Part shown: positions 25,512-34,016 of the stretch, in pieces
How the letters are laid out: each line of letters starts with the position of its first letter
How positions within the stretch are numbered: the first letter of the stretch is position 1
NCBI GenBank assembly: GCA_965247175.1
Contig: OZ252006.1
Span: forward strand, 124,001 to 188,000
Length of the DNA: 64,000 nucleotides
From: JANQMX01 sp965247175
GTDB taxonomy: Bacteria; Pseudomonadota; Alphaproteobacteria; Kiloniellales; DSM-21159
Direction of reading: 5' to 3'
Program-made: the position numbers and the translations under genes
Notes under the pieces: model-generated
Databases searched by the model: none
What the model was told of the DNA's origin: nothing
The model's input: only the letters and a program-made list of their open reading frames with translations

Positions 25512-25961
25512 ATGATTGCTATATTTGCCATAGTTTACTATGGTCTTATTTTTATAGCCGCTCTCATTGCGGCAAAGTGGATTCATAAGAGCGTCTTCTT
25601 TGCAGTTGCCGCGATAATCGCTGCGGACTTTTTATTCTTTGAGTATTTTGAGCATACACCAAATGAACGACAAGAAATATTGCAACAATATAAGAAAGGC
25701 CTTATTGATCGCAATCGTATGTACGATTGGAATAAATACGACTTTGATTGTATTGACAATTTCGTTTTCATATACAACAATAGATATTGCACGTCAACAA
25801 TACAACACCACTATGACGAGGATTGCTCTAATATAATGTTGTATTATTGGCCTGCGACCCCTGTAATACACAAAAGTTTCGTTAATATAACTGGTTTTCC
25901 ATGGTACGGGAAGTCAGTTGGTGTTGTATCCAAGATCTGTGAGAATCAGGACAGCAGATAG
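25512..25961 (+). CDS. Unknown membrane protein in an AT-rich island
   Basis: The predicted 149-residue product has two hydrophobic segments (about 2-22 and 27-45) followed by a soluble part with several Cys and many Tyr, Asn and Ile. I do not recognise a family. The base composition from about 25380 to 26110 is strikingly AT-rich compared with the rest of the window, and codon use follows it (ATA, AAT and TTT are common), which points to transferred DNA. There is no good ribosome binding site before the ATG. A 9-codon frame starting at 25486 ends in an ATGA overlap with this start. Another frame, 25639-25836, is a less likely alternative. Confidence 0.45.
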   Translation: MIAIFAIVYYGLIFIAALIAAKWIHKSVFFAVAAIIAADFLFFEYFEHTPNERQEILQQYKKGLIDRNRMYDWNKYDFDCIDNFVFIYNNRYCTSTIQHHYDEDCSNIMLYYWPATPVIHKSFVNITGFPWYGKSVGVVSKICENQDSR

Positions 25962-26273
25962 TCATTTCTATCTATGTAAAATACATATACCTGCCACAGG
26001 ACTACGAAGCGCGAGTTCGGTTGTTTTTGAAGATATACTTTTGTGCTGAAGCGTCGCGCTCGGCCATTGTGCAATCATGACTGACTTATTGAGCTTATGC
26101 GGCGAATCCGTTTTGGTGCTTTCAAGCACGGTTCCTGACCCTCTTTAGCCTATTGTCTTCCTTGGTCCGGTGATCGACCATCGGCGCCGCAATGATGCGC
26201 CGCCGCCGCTTGTTTGCCGCGCCTGTGTGCTTCCCTGCATTGGCTTTTCCCTTCTTTCTTGAGGAAGACTGTG
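25962..26273. other. Intergenic region, AT-rich in its left half
   Basis: About 310 bases between the unknown AT-rich gene and the MATE exporter. Composition returns to the GC-rich norm near 26110-26160. I see no RNA gene, integrase remnant or terminal repeat. Confidence 0.4.
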
Positions 26274-27668
26274 ATGCCGGCCTCCGGCGTTGAAATCGTT
26301 GGCCCGAGCCGACCTGGGCCGCCCTCGGCACCGCCCCGGCGCTTCGAGGCGCGGATGCTCCTGCTGATCGCCGGGCCGCTGATTGCGGCCTATTCGGCCG
26401 AGTACGCCATGATCCTGACGACCAAGGCGATCGTTGGAGGGCTCGGCTATCGCGAGCTGGCCGGTATCGGTCTGGCCGGGGACATGGCCTCGGAGGTTCT
26501 GGTCATCCTGGTCGGGATGCTCTCCGTCGTCGGCGTATTGGTGGCCCAGGCCGAAGGGGCGGGGCGCCGGGCGGACGCGGGCATCGCCGCGCGCCAGGGG
26601 CTTCTGATCGCCACAGCCATCGGCCTGCCGGCAACGCTGCTGGTCTGGCACCTCAATGCCGTGCTGGCGTTGACCGGTCAGGACCCGGAGATCATCGCGA
26701 TCATGGGGCCATACCTCGAGCCCCTCGCCTTAAGCGTTCTGCCGATGCTCTGGTTCTTCACCCTGCGGACCTTCGTCGCTGCTTTGGCGAAGACCGGCGC
26801 GGTGATGCTGATCACGCTGGTGGCTGTCGGCATCAACTACGTCCTGACCCTTGGCCTGGTCGAGGGGCGTTTCGGTCTGCCGGAGCTCGGTGTCGCTGGG
26901 GCCGGCTGGTCCAAGGTGGTGGTGTCCGTCTTCATGCTGCTGTCGCTGCTCGCCTACACCTATTGGACGCCAACCTTCCGCGGCTACGGCCTGTTCCGGG
27001 GTGCGCTGAAGGTCGACTTCGGCGTATGGCGGGAGATTCTTCGCCTCGGCATCCCCGTTGCCGGCATCGTCATCCTGGAAGCCGGCCTCTTCATCGCGGT
27101 ATCGATCTTCTCCGGTCAGCTCGGCCCGATCGCCTTGGCGACCTATCAGGTCATGATCGCCTGGATCGGCATCGCCTTCATGACGGCCAACGGCCTGGCC
27201 GAGGCCGGCATGGTGCGGGTCGCCTTCGCGGTCGGGCGCGGCAGTCGCGCCGCCGCGCGTCAGGCCGGCTTCCTGACCTTCATCATGGGGGTCACCTGGC
27301 TGGCGCTGCTGATGGCGGTACCGCTCAGCTTTCCGGAGACCTTGGTGCTGGCCTTCCTCGATGCCGACGACCCGGGCTTCCAGGAGGTCTTGGCGCTGAC
27401 CACCCGGCTGCTGATCCTGGCGGCCTTCTTCCAGATCTTCGACGGCTTGCAGGTGATGGCGGCCTTAGCCCTGCGCGGGCTCAAGGACACGGTGGTGCCG
27501 CTCTGGCTCGCCGCGCTGGGCTATTGGGTGCTGGGGGTCGGCGGCGGCTGGCTGCTGGCCTTCCCGCTCGACATGGGCGTGGACGGCCTCTGGTGGGGCA
27601 TGGCGGTCGGCCTGACCGTGACCGGCAGCCTGCTGACCCTCCGTTTTGCCGCTCTGACGCGGGCTTAG
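26274..27668 (+). CDS. MATE family multidrug efflux protein
   Basis: A 464-residue inner-membrane protein with about twelve hydrophobic segments arranged as two related halves, as in NorM/DinF-type exporters that use a sodium or proton gradient. Two MatE domains span about residues 25-190 and 250-415. The family-typical stretch QVMIAWIGIAFMTANGLAEA lies at the beginning of the second half. The ATG at 26274 has GAGGAAG eight bases upstream; the in-frame region before it contains no family sequence. The gene converges on glmS with seven bases between the stops. Substrate is unknown. Confidence 0.88.
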   Translation: MPASGVEIVGPSRPGPPSAPPRRFEARMLLLIAGPLIAAYSAEYAMILTTKAIVGGLGYRELAGIGLAGDMASEVLVILVGMLSVVGVLVAQAEGAGRRADAGIAARQGLLIATAIGLPATLLVWHLNAVLALTGQDPEIIAIMGPYLEPLALSVLPMLWFFTLRTFVAALAKTGAVMLITLVAVGINYVLTLGLVEGRFGLPELGVAGAGWSKVVVSVFMLLSLLAYTYWTPTFRGYGLFRGALKVDFGVWREILRLGIPVAGIVILEAGLFIAVSIFSGQLGPIALATYQVMIAWIGIAFMTANGLAEAGMVRVAFAVGRGSRAAARQAGFLTFIMGVTWLALLMAVPLSFPETLVLAFLDADDPGFQEVLALTTRLLILAAFFQIFDGLQVMAALALRGLKDTVVPLWLAALGYWVLGVGGGWLLAFPLDMGVDGLWWGMAVGLTVTGSLLTLRFAALTRA

Positions 27669-27675
27669 CCCGGCC

Positions 27676-29499
27676 TCACTCCACCGTCACGGACTTCGCC
27701 AGGTTGCGCGGCTGGTCGACGTCGGTGCCTTTGAGTACGGCCGTGTGGTAGGCCAGCAGCTGCACCGGAATTGAGTAGAGCAGCGGCGTCACGAAGGGGT
27801 GCACCTTCGGGAGCGCGATGGCGTAGGCGGCATTGCCGCCGAAGCGGGAGACGCCTTCCTCGTCGGAGATGAAGATTACCTCGCCGCCGCGGGCAATGGT
27901 CTCCTGCACATTGGATATCGTCTTCTCGAACAGCGGGCCCGAGGGCGCGCAGACGATGATCGGCACGCCCTCGTCGATCAGGGCGATGGGTCCGTGCTTC
28001 ATCTCGCCGGCGGCGTAACCTTCCGCGTGGATGTAGCTGATCTCTTTGAGCTTCAGCGCCCCTTCCATGGCGATGGGATACATCAGGCCGCGTCCGAGGA
28101 AGAGTGCGTCGCGCGCCTCCATGATGAGATGCGCGATCTCTTGGATCTTTTCGTCGTGGTTCAGCACCTCGGCAACGCGCGCCGGCACCTCGGTCAGCGC
28201 GGTGGAGAGCTCGGCCTCCTTGGCCCGGTCGATGGTGCCGCGGGCGCGGCCAAACGCGATGGCGAGGCAGGCCAGCACGGTGAGCTGGGTGGTGAAAGCC
28301 TTGGTCGAGGCGACGCCGATCTCAGGGCCAGCCAGCGTCGGCAGCACCACGTCGGACTCGCGGGCGATGACGCTTTCCGGCTGATTGACGATGGAGATGA
28401 TCTTCTGGCCGGCCTCGCGGCATGAGCGTAGGGCAGCCAGGGTGTCGATGGTCTCGCCGGACTGCGAGATGAAGAGGCTGGCGCCGCCATCGGCAAAGGG
28501 CACGTCGCGGTAGCGGAACTCGCTGGCGATATCAAGCTCGATGGGTTGAGCTGCCAGCTGCTCGAACCAGTACTTGCCGACCTGGCCGGCATAGAAGGCC
28601 GTGCCGCAAGCGCTGACCGAGAGACGCGGGATGTTGTCGATCGGGAAGGGGAAGTCAGGCAGCGTGACCTGCAGGGTCGCCGGGTTGAGCAGGGCGTGCA
28701 GAGTGTCGCCGATGACCGCCGGCTGCTCGAAGATCTCCTTCTGCATGAAGTGGCGGTACTGGCCCTTGCCGATCAGGGCGCCGGAGAGCGCGGTCTGGGT
28801 GATCTTGCGGTCGACGGCATCGTTGTTGCTGTCGAAGACTTCGGCCTGGTCCTGGCTGAGGACCGCCCAGTCGCCTTCTTCGAGATAGCAGATGCGGTTG
28901 GTCAGGGGCGCGAGGGCCAAGGCGTCGGAGCCGAGGTACATCTCCCCGTCGCCATAGCCGATGGCCAGCGGGCTGCCTTTGCGGGCGCCGATCATGATGT
29001 CGTGCCGGCCGGCGAAGACGATGGCCAGGGCGAAAGCGCCCTCCAGTCGGTGCAGGGTGCGGGAAACGGCCTCTTGCGGCGAGGCCTGCTCATTCAAGTG
29101 ATGGGTGATGAGGTGGACGACGGCTTCCGTGTCGGTTTCGGTGTGGAAGACGTGGCCGGCGTCCTCCAATTCGCTGCGGAGCTCCTGGAAGTTCTCAATG
29201 ATACCGTTGTGGACCACGGCGACCCGGTCGCTGGCGTGGGGGTGGGCGTTGGCCTCGGTCGGGCGGCCGTGCGTGGCCCAGCGCGTGTGTCCGATGCCGA
29301 CGGTGCCTTCCACCGGATCCGTCTGCAGCAGGTTGTCCAGGTTGATCAGCTTGCCCTCGGCGCGACGGCGCTCGATCTTCCCGTTGGTCAGGGTAGCGAC
29401 GCCGGCGGAGTCATAGCCGCGGTACTCCAGGCGCTTGAGGCCGTCGACCAGCAGGGGGGCGACCTGCTGCTTGCCGAGAATGCCGATGATGCCGCACAT
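27676..29499 (-). CDS. glmS: Glutamine-fructose-6-phosphate aminotransferase (isomerizing)
   Basis: GlmS makes glucosamine-6-phosphate, the entry point to UDP-GlcNAc for peptidoglycan and lipopolysaccharide. The mature N-terminal nucleophile is C2 in MCGIIGILG, and the class II glutaminase signatures WATHGRPTEANAHPH and GTVGIGHTRWATHG are present. Two SIS sugar-isomerase domains follow (about 285-425 and 455-595), and the C-terminus ends DVDQPRNLAKSVTVE, which is diagnostic. At 607 residues it is full length. It follows glmU by five bases, so the two are one operon. Confidence 0.97.
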   Translation of the reverse strand: MCGIIGILGKQQVAPLLVDGLKRLEYRGYDSAGVATLTNGKIERRRAEGKLINLDNLLQTDPVEGTVGIGHTRWATHGRPTEANAHPHASDRVAVVHNGIIENFQELRSELEDAGHVFHTETDTEAVVHLITHHLNEQASPQEAVSRTLHRLEGAFALAIVFAGRHDIMIGARKGSPLAIGYGDGEMYLGSDALALAPLTNRICYLEEGDWAVLSQDQAEVFDSNNDAVDRKITQTALSGALIGKGQYRHFMQKEIFEQPAVIGDTLHALLNPATLQVTLPDFPFPIDNIPRLSVSACGTAFYAGQVGKYWFEQLAAQPIELDIASEFRYRDVPFADGGASLFISQSGETIDTLAALRSCREAGQKIISIVNQPESVIARESDVVLPTLAGPEIGVASTKAFTTQLTVLACLAIAFGRARGTIDRAKEAELSTALTEVPARVAEVLNHDEKIQEIAHLIMEARDALFLGRGLMYPIAMEGALKLKEISYIHAEGYAAGEMKHGPIALIDEGVPIIVCAPSGPLFEKTISNVQETIARGGEVIFISDEEGVSRFGGNAAYAIALPKVHPFVTPLLYSIPVQLLAYHTAVLKGTDVDQPRNLAKSVTVE

Positions 29500-29504
29500 G
29501 GCGC

Positions 29505-30944
29505 CTACTCCTTGCTCTGCTGTCCGGCCACCCGCCGGGGCGCCTCGGGGCGCCCGGCTTCGCCGTTGTCCTTGCCGTCTTGATAGCGCTCGCGCAGATG
29601 CGCAGCACCTTGGTCGATCACCACTTGGCGGCCGCGCGCGATGGCCAGGCCATCCGCCGGCACGTCGTGGGTGATCACGCTGCCGGCTCCGACCACGGCG
29701 CCTTCCGCAACGGCGACGGGCGCCACCAGCGCGCTATTGGAGCCGATGAAGGCCTTGGGGCCGATCTCTGTCTTGTATTTGGCGAAGCCGTCATAGTTGC
29801 AGGTGATGGTGCCGGCCCCGACGTTGGCGCCGGCGCCGATCTCGGCATCGCCCAGATAGGTCAGGTGATTGGCCTTGGCGCCCTCGTGCAGGCGTGCGTT
29901 CTTGACCTCGACGAAGTTGCCTATGCGCGCCTTGCGGCCGATGACGGCGCCGGGGCGCAGGCGGGCGAAGGGGCCGACCGTGGCGCCGCTGTCCACGCGG
30001 CAACCTTCCAGATGGCTGTAGGCGCGCACGGTGACGCCTTCGTCGAGGGTCACGCCGGGGCCGAAGAAGACCTGGGGCTCGATGAGGCTGTCACGGCCGA
30101 TCTGGGTGTCGTGGCTGAAGAATACGCTGGCCGGGTCGATCAGGGTGACGCCTGAGGCCATAGCCTCGTCCCGGCGGCGGTCCTGATAAATGGCTTCGGC
30201 GCGGGCCAGCTCGCCGCGGGCGTTGATGCCCATGACCTCCCACTCCTCGGCCACTTGCACACAAGCCAAGTGCCCTTCGGCCCGCGCCATCGCGAAGACG
30301 TCGGTCAGATAGTACTCGCCCTGAGCGTTGTCGTTGCTCAGCTCGCCGATCAGGCGGCTCAGGACGGCCGCGTCGCCGAGCAGGGCACCGCCATTGCACA
30401 GCGTCACTTCGACAGCGCGGCGGATCTCTGGGTCTTGGGACTTGAGCGCGTCCTTGTATTCGACATTACGCAGGACAGTGCCATTTTCGTCGAGCAACAG
30501 ACGACCATAGGCGCCCGGGTCCTCCGGCTCGAAGCCAAGGGCTACCAAGCTTGGCGCGTCCGGTCCCGCGCGCTGGGCCCGCATGGCGCTCAGAGTCTCG
30601 CCGGTGAGGAAGGGGGTGTCGCCAAACACGACCATCAGGTCGGCGCCGGCCTCCTGTGTGCAGAGATCGCTGACGGCCGGCAGGGCGGCGCGCACGGCGT
30701 CCCCGGTGCCGAGCTGACCTTCTTGGATGGCGGTGGGGTGGGGTGCTGCCTCGGCGGCCACGTCGTCCATGCCGGGGCCGACGACCACCACGATGCGGGA
30801 TGGCCGCAGGCTCTCGGCGGCGGCCAGCACATGGCCGAGCAGCGAGCGGCCGGCCACCTTGTGCAGCACCTTGGGCCGCGCGGACTTCATTCGGGTGCCT
30901 TTGCCGGCGGCGAGAACGACGATGGCCAGTGGACGCTCTGTCAT
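29505..30944 (-). CDS. glmU: Bifunctional GlcN-1-P acetyltransferase / GlcNAc-1-P uridylyltransferase
   Basis: GlmU performs the last two steps of UDP-GlcNAc synthesis. The N-terminal uridylyltransferase domain starts with VVLAAGKGTRMKS. The C-terminal left-handed beta-helix acetyltransferase domain shows hexapeptide repeats (about 270-450) and the catalytic region KNARLHEGAKANHLTYLGDA. The product is 479 residues. The ATG at 30944 is preceded by GAGGTG and starts the domain; the frame open to 31025 is not used. It is the first gene of glmU-glmS. Phosphoglucosamine mutase (glmM) is not here. Confidence 0.96.
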   Translation of the reverse strand: MTERPLAIVVLAAGKGTRMKSARPKVLHKVAGRSLLGHVLAAAESLRPSRIVVVVGPGMDDVAAEAAPHPTAIQEGQLGTGDAVRAALPAVSDLCTQEAGADLMVVFGDTPFLTGETLSAMRAQRAGPDAPSLVALGFEPEDPGAYGRLLLDENGTVLRNVEYKDALKSQDPEIRRAVEVTLCNGGALLGDAAVLSRLIGELSNDNAQGEYYLTDVFAMARAEGHLACVQVAEEWEVMGINARGELARAEAIYQDRRRDEAMASGVTLIDPASVFFSHDTQIGRDSLIEPQVFFGPGVTLDEGVTVRAYSHLEGCRVDSGATVGPFARLRPGAVIGRKARIGNFVEVKNARLHEGAKANHLTYLGDAEIGAGANVGAGTITCNYDGFAKYKTEIGPKAFIGSNSALVAPVAVAEGAVVGAGSVITHDVPADGLAIARGRQVVIDQGAAHLRERYQDGKDNGEAGRPEAPRRVAGQQSKE

Positions 30945-31182
30945 GTCACCTCGGACGTGATCGGCCCGGCAGCGGGCGGGCAGTTGCCGGCGATGAAAAG
31001 AGCCAGCAGATGGGGCGGTGGCCACGCACCACGCAGAGCCCAGTCTAGCCGATAAAAAGCGGCAGGGTCATGACGCTCCGGCGTGGTTGCCCGGCACCGT
31101 GGCGGACAATGCCGGCAAGTCCCTAGCAGGTGGTTAACCGCTGGTGAAGGCTTTTTCGCCTGACCCTTCGGCTCCTTGCCGG

Positions 31183-32100
31183 TCAGTTGCGCTCGATCTT
31201 GACCAGGTGAGCGCGGGCACCGCCGTAGCTCGACATGGCTTCGAGCCGAACCGGCAGGGATGGGAAGCCCTCGGCGATGGGCGCGAAGTAGGCCTTGATG
31301 TCCTGCAGGTAGCGCTTTTTGGGGCGGCCCGGGGTCGTCTCACCACGCCAGACTTCCAAGACGCGGTCGATCGACACATCGCAGAGGATGGCGTCGCCCT
31401 CGTAGATGTTGATGCTCGACTCGGGCAACACCACCTGGTCCCCGCCTTTGGTCGTGATGCGGTAAACGCGGCGACCGTCGTAGGCTTCCACCTGATCGTC
31501 GCAGCCACCGGCTGCGGCGCCATAGATCAAGGTCAAGATGGAGCTGAGCGGGTCGAGGGTGCCGTCGCGATAGGCATACGGCACGGGCACGCGATCCGGC
31601 TCCGGCACCACTTCTGCCTCGGGCGTGCCGTCGGCGTCGAAGTCGATGGCGACACGGCGCTCGTTGTCTCGCCAGGTGCTGAGCGATTCATAGTGCTCGG
31701 GGCGAAAGCCTTCCTCGGTCAGCTTGCCGTTGATCTCCGACGTCATCTGGAAATCGACAATCCACGACAGCATGCCCTCGGCTTGGGCCTTGAACTGCCC
31801 AACGTAGGCTTCCTCGTCGCCTTCGTTCTCCTCGAGCGAGAGGCTGAACTTGAGCGAGGTGGCGTGAAGGCCACCGACCATGATGTCGTAGTGCAATGTA
31901 ACGTCAGCCGGTGCTGCGCCGGCCGGCGGCAGCACTGTGAGCTGCTCAACTCCAGCTGCGGCCTCTCTCTCGCCCTCCGTCTGGGCCCGCATGGGCGTTG
32001 CGCTCAAAAGCACTGTGCCGCCCGCGACAACCGCAATAGTGGCGGCCGCTTTTCCATAACCGCTCACCGTCTTTGGCAAGTACCGCAACGCTCCAGCCAT
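31183..32100 (-). CDS. DUF3108 domain protein, exported
   Basis: The roughly 305-residue protein has an N-terminal signal peptide ending near TPMRAQ, then a beta-rich DUF3108 domain recognisable from the opening HYDIMVGGLHATSLKFSL and the later block RDGTLDPLSSILTLIYGAAAG. Such proteins are periplasmic and have no established function. The ATG at 32100 is chosen because GGAGAGG stands seven bases before it; the alternative ATG at 32115 would include that site in the coding sequence. The gene is divergent from the tRNA and lies about 240 bases from glmU. Confidence 0.82.
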   Translation of the reverse strand: MAGALRYLPKTVSGYGKAAATIAVVAGGTVLLSATPMRAQTEGEREAAAGVEQLTVLPPAGAAPADVTLHYDIMVGGLHATSLKFSLSLEENEGDEEAYVGQFKAQAEGMLSWIVDFQMTSEINGKLTEEGFRPEHYESLSTWRDNERRVAIDFDADGTPEAEVVPEPDRVPVPYAYRDGTLDPLSSILTLIYGAAAGGCDDQVEAYDGRRVYRITTKGGDQVVLPESSINIYEGDAILCDVSIDRVLEVWRGETTPGRPKKRYLQDIKAYFAPIAEGFPSLPVRLEAMSSYGGARAHLVKIERN

Positions 32101-32246
32101 GAAATGCCTCTCCACGACGACGCCGAATTCTTACCTGCGTCTTAACCTAATATCCGTATACTCTCTGTCCAGGGAGATCATCCCCAAAATTTTTGCGCCG
32201 CCCTCTCATTCTCTGCAAGCGCCAAGGCGTCGGCGGCAGCCACTGC

Positions 32247-32276
32247 TTGACAGCCAAGAGGGCGCGGCAGTACAGC
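32247..32276 (+). promoter_or_regulatory. Sigma-70-type promoter for tRNA-Val
   Basis: A perfect -35 box TTGACA at 32247-32252 is followed after 18 bases by TACAGC at 32271-32276, a modest -10. A start near 32283 would give a short leader before the tRNA at 32295. Confidence 0.55.
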
Positions 32277-32294
32277 ATCGCTCTCGCATATGCG

Positions 32295-32369
32295 GGGCGC
32301 GTAGCTCAGCGGGAGAGCACTGTCTTCACACGGCAGGGGTCGCTGGTTCAATCCCAGCCGCGCCCACCA
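32295..32369 (+). tRNA. tRNA-Val(CAC)
   Basis: The sequence folds as a normal cloverleaf. The acceptor arms are GGGCGCG and CGCGCCC. The D-arm reads GCTC-AGCGGGA-GAGC and the anticodon arm CTGTC-TTCACAC-GGCAG with one G-T pair. The T-arm is GCTGG-TTCAATC-CCAGC. The anticodon CAC reads GUG valine codons. The 3' CCA is encoded in the DNA (32367-32369). There is no integrase nearby, so no sign that it serves as an attachment site. Confidence 0.95.
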
Positions 32370-32440
32370 TCGATCGACGCGAAGTCCGTCCCACCAGCGG
32401 CCGGCGCGAAGCCTAGACGCGGAGTGGGTGGCACGCCCTG

Positions 32441-33004
32441 ATGCAGCACCAGCTTCAGACTTTGCAGGAGTGGTTGCCGGTCGCGGCCTACGACGCTGTC
32501 TTCGATGCGGAAGAATGCCAGCGTATTCTTGCTCTCGGTACCGACTTCCAGGAAGCCGGCGCGGCCGGGGCTCGCGATCACAGCATTCGTTCCAGCCGCA
32601 TCCAGTGGCTAAAGCCTGACGCGAACAATGCCTGGCTGTTCGAAAAGCTGGCGCAGCAGGTGCAGGCGGTCAACGGCAAGCATTTCCGCATGGAGTTGGC
32701 GGGCTTCACCGAGCCGCTACAGATCACCCGCTATGGCGAGGGTGACTTCTACGGCTGGCACATCGATTTTGGCAATGGGCGCAACAGCATCCGCAAGCTG
32801 AGCTTGATCGTGCAGCTTACGGACGAGGACGACTATGAGGGCGGCGCTGTCGAGATCTTGAGCGGCCATAAGGAAATCACGCTGCCAAGATCGCGTGGCT
32901 GCATGTGCATCTTCCCGTCATACCTGCTGCATCGGGTGCAGCCGGTCTTGCGCGGTACCCGCATGTCGCTGGTCGGATGGATCGGCGGCAATCACCTGCG
33001 CTGA
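32441..33004 (+). CDS. 2-oxoglutarate/Fe(II) oxygenase, prolyl-4-hydroxylase-like
   Basis: The 187-residue protein is a small double-stranded beta-helix oxygenase. The iron ligands are H107-x-D109 in GWHIDFG and H164 in YLLHRVQPV, and R174 is placed to bind 2-oxoglutarate. The segment DDYEGGAVEIL is typical of the P4Hc group. Substrate is unknown. It starts 72 bases after the tRNA and ends close to a second, unrelated-looking oxygenase on the opposite strand. No strong ribosome binding site is seen at this start. Confidence 0.83.
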   Translation: MQHQLQTLQEWLPVAAYDAVFDAEECQRILALGTDFQEAGAAGARDHSIRSSRIQWLKPDANNAWLFEKLAQQVQAVNGKHFRMELAGFTEPLQITRYGEGDFYGWHIDFGNGRNSIRKLSLIVQLTDEDDYEGGAVEILSGHKEITLPRSRGCMCIFPSYLLHRVQPVLRGTRMSLVGWIGGNHLR

Positions 33005-33046
33005 GCAGGGAAGCCGGAGATAGGATTAGCAGCAGCCCCGTCGGGC

Positions 33047-33724
33047 TCAGCTCATGTTGAGCAGGCGGCGCAGCGGCTTCGAAAGGCGACTCAGACTTCT
33101 TTCGTAACGGGTCAGCGTATTTTCCCGCACCCAGGCCATCTGGATCATGCGCCGCTCGCCAACGAACGGCTTATAGCCGTGGAAGGACGTATCGCTGCGG
33201 CGGAAGGCAATCATCGTGCCTGCGTTGGGCGGGACCTCCGCAACGTAGTCCTCGATGTCTTTGTCGTTACGCAGCAGGCGGAGCCGACCCTCGCCCGAAT
33301 CCCAGGACTCGTTGATGTAGACCAGCATCGTAATGATCTTGCTGGGATGATCGACGTGGATGCGGCCGTCGGTCTGGTCGCTGTAGCGCCGCACCGTGAC
33401 ACTGTGCCGGCAGTCGGTCAGGTCGACGTCGAACTTCTCGGCAATCTGGTTTCTCACCGCCGGCTGTCCCAGCTCCGCGATCAGCGCCGCAAAGGCAGGG
33501 CCATAGTTCAACTTCTCAAGCTTGAAGTTGCCTGGGCCTGTAATGTCGGGATAGTCGCGAACAATCGCATCCAGGGTGTCGTGGCGGACAAACTCAGGCA
33601 CGACGATGAAGTCGAAGGGGTCGCGCTCTAGCGCCGTCGCCTCCAAAGCCCCGAGATCAAGGCTCGTGACGTTGGGCGCAGCATAGCGCTGATGGTCTTC
33701 TACGGTCGCTTTAAGAGCTTGCAT
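33047..33724 (-). CDS. 2-oxoglutarate/Fe(II) oxygenase
   Basis: The 225-residue protein has the iron-binding H123-x-D125 (GRIHVDHPSK) and the distal H182 (SFHGYKPF), followed by Arg191/Arg192 for the 2-oxoglutarate carboxylate. The region SGEGRLRLLRN matches the beta-strand that precedes the distal histidine in this superfamily. It differs clearly from the neighbouring oxygenase, so the two are not recent duplicates. Homologous oxygenases are often found in surface-polysaccharide loci. It is divergent from the first sulfotransferase gene, with about 290 bases between them. Confidence 0.8.
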   Translation of the reverse strand: MQALKATVEDHQRYAAPNVTSLDLGALEATALERDPFDFIVVPEFVRHDTLDAIVRDYPDITGPGNFKLEKLNYGPAFAALIAELGQPAVRNQIAEKFDVDLTDCRHSVTVRRYSDQTDGRIHVDHPSKIITMLVYINESWDSGEGRLRLLRNDKDIEDYVAEVPPNAGTMIAFRRSDTSFHGYKPFVGERRMIQMAWVRENTLTRYERSLSRLSKPLRRLLNMS

Positions 33725-34016
33725 CTGCTTACTTTGAAGTGTGAAACGACGAGAACTTTCGCCCCGAAATCAAGAGGCACGCTAACCCATTGCCCTAGAC
33801 TTGGCAATTGTCACGGAGTTCGCGGTTTTTCTTGCGGGTTGCACAAGATTTCGCGATTTTTCGCATGACAACGCAAATCCGGCGGCTCGGTTGACGACAC
33901 CCACTAAAACGCACAGCAGGAACGCGTTTACGCACTGCTACGCGTATGGCATGACATAGGCATCGTGACCTTCGCAAACACCTTTATTTTGCTCAGTCCA
34001 GCACCGCGTGTCCCAC
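33725..34016. other. Divergent intergenic region upstream of an oxygenase and a sulfotransferase
   Basis: This region of about 290 bases is moderately AT-rich. It contains two copies of CGCG[G/A]TTTTTC, at about 33821 and 33852, 31 bases apart, close to three helical turns, which could be a tandem regulator site. No gene is seen. Confidence 0.35.

Noticed and set aside
25639..25836. Alternative 65-codon frame inside the AT-rich island
   Set aside because: Although it has a hydrophobic stretch, the overlapping 149-codon frame is longer with two membrane helices and a coherent soluble part.
32295..32369. tRNA-Val as an attachment site of a genomic island
   Set aside because: No integrase, duplicated tRNA end or composition change is seen beside it.
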